DNA from: Gemmatimonadaceae bacterium
GTDB lineage: Bacteria; Gemmatimonadota; Gemmatimonadetes; Gemmatimonadales; Gemmatimonadaceae
Length of the DNA: 64,000 nucleotides
NCBI GenBank assembly: GCA_019752115.1
Contig: JAIEMN010000018.1
Coordinates: 1 to 64,000, forward strand
Direction: 5' to 3'
The notes beneath the pieces were generated by a model, which was not told where the DNA came from, searched no databases, and saw nothing but the letters and a program-made list of their open reading frames with translations. This document shows, one piece after another, positions 18,278-26,022 of this stretch (its first letter is position 1; each line of letters begins with the position of its first letter). The translations under genes and the position numbers were made by a program.

Positions 18278-20169
18278 CAGCCGGCGAGGGCTTCCGACTC
18301 GTGCAACGCGCGCACGCGATCGGCGATCCCGGCGGCGTCCAGTCCGATCGCCGCGAGCTGCTTCTTGCGCGGCGCGGCGTAGATGATCTTGTCGGGGACG
18401 CCGTGCACGGCCACCCGCACGCCCGGCGCCTGTCGATTGATCACCGTGCTCATGTACGCGCCGAAGCCGTTGATCACAATGCCTTCCTCCACGGTCAGCA
18501 CGTGCGAATGGTCGGCGAGGATCGCCGCGAGCGTCACCTGATCGTAGGGCTTGAGATAGCGGCAGTTCACGACGGTGACATCGAGCCCTTCGGCGGCCAG
18601 CGCCTCGGCGGCGGCCATCGACGGCCCGACCATCGTGCCAACGGCGAGGATGGCCACCTCCTTCCCGCGCCGCAGCACTTCCCACGTGGCGTACGGCGTG
18701 GCCGGAATGTCCTTCATCTCGACCGGCACATCGGGCGACGCATCGCGCGGGTAGCGCAGACAGAACGGCCCCTCGTTCTGCTCGACGCCGGCACGCAGCA
18801 GGCCGAGCATCTCCGTGCCGTCCTTGGGCGCCGTCACCGTCATGTTGGGCACGGTGAGCATGTACGCGATGTCGTAGAGGCCGGCATGCGTCTCGCCGTC
18901 TTCCCCGACCAGTCCGGCGCGATCCATCGCGAAGACGACCGGCAGCTTCTGAATCGCGGCGTCGTGAATCACGTTGTCGTAGCCACGCTGCAGGAACGTG
19001 GAGTAGATCGTGACGACCGGACGGACGCCCCGCGTGGCCAGACCGGCGGCGAAGGTCACGCCATGGCCTTCGGCGATGCCCACATCGAAGAACCGGTTCG
19101 GATAGAGCTTTCCGAACTGGGTCGTCCCCGTGCCGCTCGGCATGGCCGCGGTGATGACCGCGACATCGGCGCGCTCGGCACCGAGCTCCACGAGCCCCTT
19201 GCCGTAGACCGCCGTGTACGCCGGATTGCCCGCCGTGACGTTGAGCTGCTTGCCGGTGGAGGGATCGTGGCCCGGCGGCAGCGCATGCCACTTCTCCCCG
19301 TGATCACCGGCCGGGAAGCCCTTCCCCTTCTTGGTGATCACATGCACGAGGCGCGGCGTCTTGAGATCGCGCACCGCCGTGAACGTGTCGAGCAGCGCAT
19401 CGATGTCGTGGCCGTCGATCGGGCCGAAGTAGCGGAAGCCGAGCTCTTCGAACAGCACGCCCGGCGTCAGGAACGACTTGACGCTCTCTTCCCACTTCCG
19501 CAGCAGCGTCCCGGCCGACTGGAACGGGCCCGGCGCATGATCGACGATGTCGCCGATACGCGAGCGCAGCCGGTTGTACAGCGGGTTGCGCTGAATGCTC
19601 GTGAGATACTTGTGCATCGCGCCGACGTTGGGCGCGATGGACATCTCGTTGTCGTTGAGCACGACGATGAAGTCGCGCTCCGAGTGGCCGGCGTTGTTCA
19701 GCCCCTCGTAGGCGAGCCCCGATCCCAGCGAGCCGTCGCCGATGACCGCGGCGACCTTGAACGACTCGCCGAGCACGTCGCGACCCGCGGCCATGCCGAG
19801 GGCCGCGGAGATCGCCGTGGCCGCGTGGCCGGCGCCGAAGGTGTCGTACTCGCTCTCGGTGCGCTTGAGGAAGCCGGAGAGCCCGCCTTCCTGCCGCAGC
19901 GTTTCCATGCGGGCATTGCGCCCGGTGAGCAGCTTGTGCGGGTACGCCTGATGTCCCACGTCCCACACCAACTGGTCCGTCGGCGTGTCGAAGACGGTGT
20001 GCAGGGCGATCGTGAGCTCCACGACGCCCAGCCCGGCCCCGATGTGGCCGCCGGTGCGGGAGCACACGTCGATGAGCCGGTCGCGCATCTCCTGGGCGAG
20101 TGTGCGCAGTTCGTCGCGAGACAGGCGACGAATATCGGCGGGAGACTGGATGCCTTCGAGGATGGACAT
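18277..20169 (-). CDS. dxs: 1-deoxy-D-xylulose-5-phosphate synthase
   Basis: Thiamine-diphosphate enzyme making DXP from pyruvate and glyceraldehyde 3-phosphate, the first step of the MEP isoprenoid pathway. The 630-residue protein has GHIGAGLGVVELT, the ThDP/Mg site GDGSLGSG, and a catalytic glutamate in FDVGIAEGHGVTFAAG; this last stretch reads EGHGV where E. coli has EQHAV. A C-terminal transketolase-like domain completes it. It directly follows a prenyl-diphosphate synthase gene, a classical isoprenoid pairing. Confidence 0.96.
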   Translation of the reverse strand: MSILEGIQSPADIRRLSRDELRTLAQEMRDRLIDVCSRTGGHIGAGLGVVELTIALHTVFDTPTDQLVWDVGHQAYPHKLLTGRNARMETLRQEGGLSGFLKRTESEYDTFGAGHAATAISAALGMAAGRDVLGESFKVAAVIGDGSLGSGLAYEGLNNAGHSERDFIVVLNDNEMSIAPNVGAMHKYLTSIQRNPLYNRLRSRIGDIVDHAPGPFQSAGTLLRKWEESVKSFLTPGVLFEELGFRYFGPIDGHDIDALLDTFTAVRDLKTPRLVHVITKKGKGFPAGDHGEKWHALPPGHDPSTGKQLNVTAGNPAYTAVYGKGLVELGAERADVAVITAAMPSGTGTTQFGKLYPNRFFDVGIAEGHGVTFAAGLATRGVRPVVTIYSTFLQRGYDNVIHDAAIQKLPVVFAMDRAGLVGEDGETHAGLYDIAYMLTVPNMTVTAPKDGTEMLGLLRAGVEQNEGPFCLRYPRDASPDVPVEMKDIPATPYATWEVLRRGKEVAILAVGTMVGPSMAAAEALAAEGLDVTVVNCRYLKPYDQVTLAAILADHSHVLTVEEGIVINGFGAYMSTVINRQAPGVRVAVHGVPDKIIYAAPRKKQLAAIGLDAAGIADRVRALHESEALAG

Positions 20170-20180
20170 GAGATCGGGGG

Positions 20181-21080
20181 TCAGGACCGGCGTTCGACGA
20201 TGTACCGAGCCAGTTGTTCGAGCGTGGGGGTGAGCAACCCCTCACTGGCCAGGGACGAACAGGCGCTGTCGACCAACGCCACAGCCCGTTCGATTGCTCC
20301 CTCAATTCCGAGGAGCGCCGGGTAGGTGCTCTTGTTGAGATCGAGGTCCCGCCCAGCCGTCTTTCCGAGCTGGTCCGTCGTGGCCGTGATATCGAGGACG
20401 TCGTCGGCGATCTGGAAGGCCAGCCCGATGGCGGCGCCATAGCGGGCGAGCGCCTCCACCCGGGCATCCGGCGCCAGTGCGGCGCGGGCCCCCACCGTGA
20501 CGGCGCTCATGATCAGCGCCCCGGTCTTGAGGCGGTGGACGCGCTCCATCCCGTCGAGGGTGAGGTGGACCCCCTCGGCCTCGAGGTCGAGCAGCTGCCC
20601 GCCGATCATCCCGCCAGCCCCGGAGGCGTTCATGAGGTCGCGGACGATCGCCGCCGCCACCTCGTCGGCCAGCCCCATGGCCTTGGCGCCGTGCCACGCG
20701 CTCCGGGCCGCCAGCGGCACCATGGCGAGCCCGGCCGCGGTCGCGACCGGTACGCCATACACGCGGTGCACCGTCGGGCGACCGCGCCGCACGTCATCGT
20801 CGTCCATGCACGGCAGATCGTCGTGCACGAGCGAATAGGCATGCACGACTTCGATCGAGGCGGCGAGTTCCGTCGCATCGCCGGTCCCCCCGCAGGCCCG
20901 ATACGCCTCGATGAGGAGGATCGCGCGCAGGCGCTTGCCTTCGCCGAGGAGCGCATAGCGGATCGCCTCGGCGGTCAGGGGCGCGATGTCACCCAACCAG
21001 CGCGCGCAGAAGCCGTCGAGCGCGCGCTGCACATCGGCGCGTTCCCGCGTGAAGGAGAGCGGTGGCGTTGGCGTCAGCAT
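20181..21080 (-). CDS. ispA: polyprenyl (farnesyl/geranylgeranyl) diphosphate synthase
   Basis: Adds isopentenyl diphosphate to allylic substrates to make C15 to C20 diphosphates. The 299-residue all-alpha protein has both Asp-rich motifs: DDLPCMDDDD near residue 83 and DDVLD near 225. Residues GGKR-like GEGKRLRA bind pyrophosphate. Chain length cannot be fixed from the motif alone. The ATG at 21080 follows xseB by 16 nt; an upstream ATG would overlap xseB and add non-conserved sequence. Context xseA-xseB-ispA-dxs matches many proteobacteria. Confidence 0.92.
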   Translation of the reverse strand: MLTPTPPLSFTRERADVQRALDGFCARWLGDIAPLTAEAIRYALLGEGKRLRAILLIEAYRACGGTGDATELAASIEVVHAYSLVHDDLPCMDDDDVRRGRPTVHRVYGVPVATAAGLAMVPLAARSAWHGAKAMGLADEVAAAIVRDLMNASGAGGMIGGQLLDLEAEGVHLTLDGMERVHRLKTGALIMSAVTVGARAALAPDARVEALARYGAAIGLAFQIADDVLDITATTDQLGKTAGRDLDLNKSTYPALLGIEGAIERAVALVDSACSSLASEGLLTPTLEQLARYIVERRS

Positions 21081-21096
21081 GGTCGCGTCCACGGCG

Positions 21097-21309
21097 TCAG
21101 CTCGCGAGCTCGGTGACGGAGAACGAGCCGTCGGCGGCCTCGACGAGCTGCTGCACCCGGGCATCCACGGTCTTGAGCGAATCCCCGGCGGTACGCAGAT
21201 GCCCGATCCCTTCCTCGAACAGGCGCAGGGCCTGATCGAGGTCGAGGTCGCTGCGCTCGAGATCGCGCACGATCTCTTCCAGTCGGGCGAGCGATTGCTC
21301 GAAGGTCAC
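21097..21309 (-). CDS. xseB: exodeoxyribonuclease VII small subunit
   Basis: 70-residue two-helix protein with the XseB pattern LARLEEIVRDLE...LDQALRLFEEG. It assembles on XseA to form the nuclease that degrades single-stranded DNA. The start is a GTG overlapping the xseA stop as GTGA. Confidence 0.94.
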   Translation of the reverse strand: MTFEQSLARLEEIVRDLERSDLDLDQALRLFEEGIGHLRTAGDSLKTVDARVQQLVEAADGSFSVTELAS

Positions 21310-22550
21310 GTCCGCTCCTCCGGGGTGGGGCTGGTCAGGCTGGTCGGCATCCCGTCGGGCAGCGGCCGCTGTTCGCCGGCCACCGCTTCGACGATCCCGT
21401 CCTGCAACCAGAGTTCAAAGGCTGCACCCGGGGTGAACGCACTACGTACGCTCAAAGTAGCACCCCCAGGCGTTCGCGCCACCGCGAAGCCCCGCGCGAG
21501 GGTGCTCAGCGGGGAGAGCGCATGCAGTCGCCCGGCCACGCCTTCCAACCGTGCGCGACGACGCTCGGCAAGCCGGGCGCCCGCCATGGCGAACCGCTCC
21601 CGCGTCTGTTTCAGCGTGGCCACCGCCCGATCCTCGCGGCGCTTGGCCGCGTTGGCGAGGCGCGTCGCCAGCGCGGCGACCCGGGCGATGACCTCGCGTC
21701 GCGCCGGCACCGCCAGCTCGGCAGCGGCCGACGGGGTGGCGGCTCGCACATCGGCGACGAGATCGCAGATCGAGATGTCCGTTTCATGACCGACCGCCGA
21801 GACCGTGGGGATCGGGCACGCCGCGAGGGCGCGCGCGACCCGCTCGTCGTTGAACGCCCACAGGTCTTCGCGGCTGCCACCGCCGCGCCCGATGATCAGC
21901 AGGTCGGCGTCACGCCACCGGCCCAGGCGCTCGATCGCCGCCACGAGCGACTCCGGGGCGGCGTCCCCCTGCACGGCCGCCGGAATGATCACCAGTTCCA
22001 CGTCGGCGCTGCGACTGCGCGTCACGGTGATGATGTCGTGCATCGCGGCGCCGTCGGGGCTCGTGATCACGGCAATACGGCGCGGAAACGCCGGCAAGGC
22101 GCGCTTCCGGGCCGGATCCAGCAGGCCGTCGGCTTCCAGCCGCACGCGCGTCTGCTCCAGCGCCTTGCGCCAGAGCCCGTCGCCTTCGGCTTCGATGGCG
22201 CGCACGGAGAACTGGAGATCGCCGCGGACCGGCCAGACGGTCATCTGCCCGAGGGCCACCACCTGCATGCCGTCGTCGGGCGGTGCCGGAATGCGCCGCG
22301 CTGCACTACTCCACACGACGCACTTCACCTGCGCTTCGGCGTCCTTGAGCGTGAAGTACCAGTGGCCGTTGCGGTGATTGATGAAGTTGCTCACCTCGCC
22401 GCGCACCCACACCGGCGGAAATGCGCCTTCGATGACGTCCTTGGCGGCCGCCGTGAGGGTGTGCACGGGGATCGCCGCTTCCGGGGCGCTGCCCGGCGGC
22501 GCGTCGGCGGGCACCGACGGCCCATAGCCGCTGGTGCGACGCGGGGGCAT
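21306..22550 (-). CDS. xseA: exodeoxyribonuclease VII large subunit
   Basis: Catalytic subunit of exonuclease VII. The 414-residue protein has an N-terminal OB-fold (VWVRGEVSNF...GHWYFTLKD), then the catalytic core with the ITSPDGAAMHDI and GRGGGSREDLWAFN motifs, and a C-terminal helical region for XseB binding. The N-terminal 28 residues are a Pro/Ala-rich extension. The stop of folD lies 2 nt upstream. Confidence 0.95.
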   Translation of the reverse strand: MPPRRTSGYGPSVPADAPPGSAPEAAIPVHTLTAAAKDVIEGAFPPVWVRGEVSNFINHRNGHWYFTLKDAEAQVKCVVWSSAARRIPAPPDDGMQVVALGQMTVWPVRGDLQFSVRAIEAEGDGLWRKALEQTRVRLEADGLLDPARKRALPAFPRRIAVITSPDGAAMHDIITVTRSRSADVELVIIPAAVQGDAAPESLVAAIERLGRWRDADLLIIGRGGGSREDLWAFNDERVARALAACPIPTVSAVGHETDISICDLVADVRAATPSAAAELAVPARREVIARVAALATRLANAAKRREDRAVATLKQTRERFAMAGARLAERRRARLEGVAGRLHALSPLSTLARGFAVARTPGGATLSVRSAFTPGAAFELWLQDGIVEAVAGEQRPLPDGMPTSLTSPTPEERT

Positions 22551-22552
22551 GC

Positions 22553-23437
22553 TCAGGCCAGCGTGCGTTCCGCTGCGCGCACCGTATTGCGCAACAGCAT
22601 GGCGATGGTCATCGGCCCGACCCCACCCGGTACCGGCGTGATCTTCGACGCGACCTCGACGGCGCTGTCAAAGTGCACATCGCCACAGAGCCGCGTGCCC
22701 TTCGCCTTCGTGGCATCGGGCTTGGTGTTCATCCCAACGTCGATCACCACGGCGCCCGGCTTGATCATGTCGCCAGTGATCATCTCGGCGCGACCGATGG
22801 CCGCAATGAGGATATCGGCGCGACGCGTGTGCGCCGCCAGATCCTTCGTCCGGCTATGGCACACGGTCACCGTGGCGTCGCCGCCAGCACGCCCCTGCAC
22901 GAGCAGCGCGGCCATTGGCTTGCCGACGATGTTGCTGCGCCCAACGATCACCGCTTCGGCCCCGCGCGTCTCCACACCGCTGCGGAGCAGCAGTTCGATC
23001 ACGCCCGCCGGTGTGCACGACACGAAGCCATCGGTGTGCCCGATGAGCAGCTTGCCCACATTCACTGGGTGAAAGCCGTCGACGTCCTTCTCGGGCAGGA
23101 TGTGACGAATGACCGTGTCGGGATCGATATGCTTCGGCAGCGGCATCTGCACGAGAATGCCGTGCACCGTCGGATCGGCGTTCAGCCGCTCGACGAGCGC
23201 GAGCAGTTCCGCCTGCGTCGTCGCCGCGGGGAGGCGAATCGTTTCGCCCTTCATCCCCGCCGCCTTCGACGCCTTCTCTTTCGCCCCGACGTACGTCGCA
23301 CTGGCGGCGTCGTCGCCCACGAGCACCACCGTGAGCCCCGGCACCACGCCGAGCGCGGTGAGGCGCGCCACGTCTACCGCGACCTCGCCGCGGATCGCTT
23401 CGGCGATCGCCTTTCCGTCGATCAGCTCAGCGCGCAA
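22553..23437 (-). CDS. folD: bifunctional methylene-THF dehydrogenase / methenyl-THF cyclohydrolase
   Basis: Interconverts 5,10-methylene- and 10-formyl-tetrahydrofolate. The 294-residue protein has the substrate-site YVGAKEKAS (catalytic Lys), QMPLPKHID, the dinucleotide-binding GRSNIVGKP motif and the C-terminal [10 protein letters not shown]. The start is a TTG within the 3' end of rny (11-bp overlap), preceded by GGTGG, which keeps the conserved N-terminus. Confidence 0.95.
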   Translation of the reverse strand: MRAELIDGKAIAEAIRGEVAVDVARLTALGVVPGLTVVLVGDDAASATYVGAKEKASKAAGMKGETIRLPAATTQAELLALVERLNADPTVHGILVQMPLPKHIDPDTVIRHILPEKDVDGFHPVNVGKLLIGHTDGFVSCTPAGVIELLLRSGVETRGAEAVIVGRSNIVGKPMAALLVQGRAGGDATVTVCHSRTKDLAAHTRRADILIAAIGRAEMITGDMIKPGAVVIDVGMNTKPDATKAKGTRLCGDVHFDSAVEVASKITPVPGGVGPMTIAMLLRNTVRAAERTLA

Positions 23438-25013
23438 AATCCACCGCCCGGCTTTCGCGAATCACCACCACCTTGATCTGCCCCGGATACTGCAGCTCGG
23501 ATTCGATGCGCCGCGCGATCTCTTCCGAGAGCGCGGTCATGCGCGCGTCGTCCACCTGCTCCGGCGTCACGACCACCCGCACTTCGCGTCCGGCCTGAAT
23601 GGCAAAGACGCGCTCCACGCCCCGATAGCTCGACGCGATCTTCTCGAGCCCCTCGAGGCGCTTCACGTACGTCTCGAACGCTTCGCGGCGCGCGCCGGGG
23701 CGCGAACCGGAAATGCCGTCGGCGGCCTGCACGAGGACCGACACTTCGCTCTCATGCGGCACGTCGTCGTGATGGGCCGCGATGCAGTTCACCACCAGCG
23801 GGTTCTCGCCGTACTTGGTGGCGACCTCCACACCGAGCTGCACGTGCGTGCCCTCATGCTCGTGCGTGAGCACCTTGCCGATGTCGTGGAGCAGCGCGCC
23901 ACGCTTGGCGAGCGCGACGTCCAGCCCGAGCTCGGCGGCCATCATGCCGGCGAGCCACGCGACTTCCTTGCTGTGCGCGAGAATGTTCTGCCCGTAGCTC
24001 GTGCGCCACCGCATGCGCCCGATGAGCTTGACCAGCTCCGGATGCAAACCCGCGACCCCGACATCGTACGCGGCCTGCTCGCCGGTTTCGATGATGGCGG
24101 CGTCCACTTCCTTGCGAGCCTTGGCGACCACTTCCTCAATCCGCCCGGGATGAATGCGGCCATCGCTCACGAGCTTCTCGAGCGCCAGCCGCGCCGTTTC
24201 CCGGCGGACCGGATCAAAGCACGACACCACCACCGTATCGGGGGTGTCATCGATGATCACGTCCACACCGGTGGCGAGTTCGAAGGCCCGAATGTTCCGG
24301 CCCTCACGCCCGATGATACGTCCCTTCATTTCGTCGTTGGGCAGCGACACGGCCGAGACCGTGGTTTCGGCCGTCGTTTCGGCCGCCACGCGCTGGACCG
24401 CGAGCGCCACGATCTTCTTGGCCTCCCGCTCGGCGTTCCGCTTGGCCGACTCGCGAATCTCGCGGAGGCGACTGGCGGCATCGGCCATCGCCTCATCTTC
24501 GAGGCGACGCACGAGTTCGGCCTTTGCCTGCTCCGCGCTCAGCCCGGCGAGCTGCTCCAGGCGGCGACGCTCTTCCGCGACCAGCTTCTCGAGCTCCTGC
24601 TCACGCGACGCGGCGACCTGTTCCCGGCGTCCGATGTCGCTCTGGCGGCGCTGCAGCTCCTGCTCGCGTCCCTCGAGCGACTCACGCGCGCGATCGAGCT
24701 GCGCCTCGCGCTCCATGACGCGCTTCTCTTCCTTCTCGACCTCGCCGCGGCGCTGGCGGACTTCGACCTCGTGCTGTTCACGAAGCTGAAGCACTTCCTC
24801 CTTGCCGGAGACAATCGCGCCCTTGCGCAACGTCTCGGCCTCCCGCTTGGCCTCGTCGAGAATCCGGCCGGCCGTGTCTTCGGCCGTGGCTTTCGCACGC
24901 TGCTGCTCGGCGATCTCAACCTGACGCCCGGACTTCCGTCCGAGCACAAAGGCGATCACAGCCGAGAGTACGCCCAGGGCGCCCACGAACGGCGCGAGGG
25001 GAAGGTCTCCCAT
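23427..25013 (-). CDS. rny: ribonuclease Y
   Basis: Membrane-anchored endoribonuclease that initiates mRNA decay. The 528-residue protein has one N-terminal membrane helix (residues about 8-24), a long charged coiled coil to about residue 200, a KH domain ([16 protein letters not shown]), and an HD domain with HDIGK. A GGTGGAG motif lies about 12 nt upstream of the ATG. RNase Y is typical of Firmicutes and several other phyla and absent from most proteobacteria with RNase E, which informs the taxonomic guess. Confidence 0.96.
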   Translation of the reverse strand: MGDLPLAPFVGALGVLSAVIAFVLGRKSGRQVEIAEQQRAKATAEDTAGRILDEAKREAETLRKGAIVSGKEEVLQLREQHEVEVRQRRGEVEKEEKRVMEREAQLDRARESLEGREQELQRRQSDIGRREQVAASREQELEKLVAEERRRLEQLAGLSAEQAKAELVRRLEDEAMADAASRLREIRESAKRNAEREAKKIVALAVQRVAAETTAETTVSAVSLPNDEMKGRIIGREGRNIRAFELATGVDVIIDDTPDTVVVSCFDPVRRETARLALEKLVSDGRIHPGRIEEVVAKARKEVDAAIIETGEQAAYDVGVAGLHPELVKLIGRMRWRTSYGQNILAHSKEVAWLAGMMAAELGLDVALAKRGALLHDIGKVLTHEHEGTHVQLGVEVATKYGENPLVVNCIAAHHDDVPHESEVSVLVQAADGISGSRPGARREAFETYVKRLEGLEKIASSYRGVERVFAIQAGREVRVVVTPEQVDDARMTALSEEIARRIESELQYPGQIKVVVIRESRAVDFAR

Positions 25014-25246
25014 GATGATCTATACTCCACCGCGACGTCGCGCGGGTCCTTGATCGTTGAGCAGCCGGATCTATGAACACGCCGGTGGTACCCCTGTGTG
25101 ACCAGCCGCGCGCTCGCGGACACGCGATTCGCAAGCGGCACAGGTCGGCACGGCGTACCGGGCGACTCCCCCCAACGTACGGACGAACGCCAAGGGCCGC
25201 AACAGGTTGCCGCCCCGGGTCCGAACCCGACCCGGGGGCGCGCGGC
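25014..25246 (-). ncRNA. candidate structured RNA (possible 6S RNA or rny leader)
   Basis: 233 nt without a protein gene lie between zapA and rny. On the minus strand the gap opens with a 9-bp GC hairpin (CCCCGGGTC/GACCCGGGG) lacking a T-run, which may terminate zapA. Further on, an imperfect long stem joins GCCGTGCC and CCTGTG to CACAGG and CGGC, capped by GCCGC/GCGGC and a TCGCG-TGTC-CGCGA hairpin. In many proteobacteria the 6S RNA gene lies directly downstream of zapA, and a rod-like fold is the 6S hallmark. I cannot fold the sequence or run a covariance model here, and GC-rich DNA forms stems easily, so the call is tentative. Confidence 0.3.
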
Positions 25247-25558
25247 TTAGCCCGCGGCCAGCTCGTCGCCGCGCAACCCCGGCGGCAGCAGGGGGCGGAT
25301 GTCGCTGGCCAGCTGACGGATGTCGTCGGTCAGGAGTTCGGCCGCGGCCCGTTCCCGGAACAGGTCATCCGTGATCTGGAGCGCGGCAAGGATGGCCGCC
25401 TTGTGGGTCTCCACCGAGGCGCCGCTGCCCGTAATGGCGCGGATCGTCCGATCCACGTGCTCCGCCACCGCGCGGGTGTGGTCGGGCGACGCCTCCGTCC
25501 GGAGCGTGTACTCCTCGCCCATGATCTTGACCTTCACGACCGTCCGCATGTCCATCAT
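25247..25558 (-). CDS. zapA: cell division protein ZapA
   Basis: ZapA bundles FtsZ filaments at mid-cell. The 103-residue protein shows the ZapA N-terminal beta pattern VKVKIMGEEYTLRTEA, then helices with THKAAILAALQITDDLF. The last 20 residues are Pro/Leu-rich. The ATG overlaps the upstream coiled-coil gene as ATGA, suggesting co-translation of two division-related proteins. Confidence 0.88.
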   Translation of the reverse strand: MMDMRTVVKVKIMGEEYTLRTEASPDHTRAVAEHVDRTIRAITGSGASVETHKAAILAALQITDDLFRERAAAELLTDDIRQLASDIRPLLPPGLRGDELAAG

Positions 25559-25995
25559 CGCTCGGCCCCCAAGCTGACCTGCTGACGCAGGAACCGGATT
25601 CGCTCACCCAGCTGCGTCGCCCGCTCCCGCGCCTCCCCGAGGCGGCCCCGGAGCCGCTCGTTCTCACGGGCCAGCTCCTGATCCCGGGCCTCTGGGGTCG
25701 CCCGGGCCGCGATCTCGGCGAACGAGGCCTGAACGCGCGCGATCTCGGCGCGCGCCGCCTCGAGCTGCTCGTGCAACTGACGCGCCCGCACGGTGGCGTC
25801 ATCGCGCGCGGCCTGGAACTGCTCGGCCGCGGCCCGCACTTCGACGAGCTGCCCCTCGGTGCCTGCCAGCTGTTGCTCGAGTTCACGCGCGCGCGCCTCG
25901 GCCGCCAGCGCGCGGCGGCGATAGCCCGCGAGCTGCTCCGTGAGGTTACGGACGAGGGTGTCGAGCTCGCGGAATGCGGCGACGTCGGAACGCAT
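25555..25995 (-). CDS. coiled-coil protein, possible divisome partner of ZapA
   Basis: 146 residues, almost wholly heptad-repeat coiled coil (from LDTLVRNLTEQLAGYRRR through ENERLRGRLGEARERA), very rich in Ala, Arg, Glu and Gln, with no membrane segment or signal peptide. I recognise no named family; the architecture recalls ZapB-like or other short coiled-coil division proteins. It lies 27 nt after pheT and overlaps zapA by ATGA. Function is inferred only from position and shape. Confidence 0.7.
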   Translation of the reverse strand: MRSDVAAFRELDTLVRNLTEQLAGYRRRALAAEARARELEQQLAGTEGQLVEVRAAAEQFQAARDDATVRARQLHEQLEAARAEIARVQASFAEIAARATPEARDQELARENERLRGRLGEARERATQLGERIRFLRQQVSLGAER

Positions 25996-26022
25996 CGGGA
26001 AGCGTGTGAAGTGCCCGTTGGA

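Noticed and set aside
18278-19291. Long N-terminal extension of NadK
   Set aside because: It lies antiphase over dxs, is Arg/Gly-rich and follows no NAD kinase architecture; the ATG at 18277 fits the family.
18301-20325. 674-codon plus-strand frame opposite dxs
   Set aside because: Antisense shadow; no domain, and dxs is complete on the other strand.
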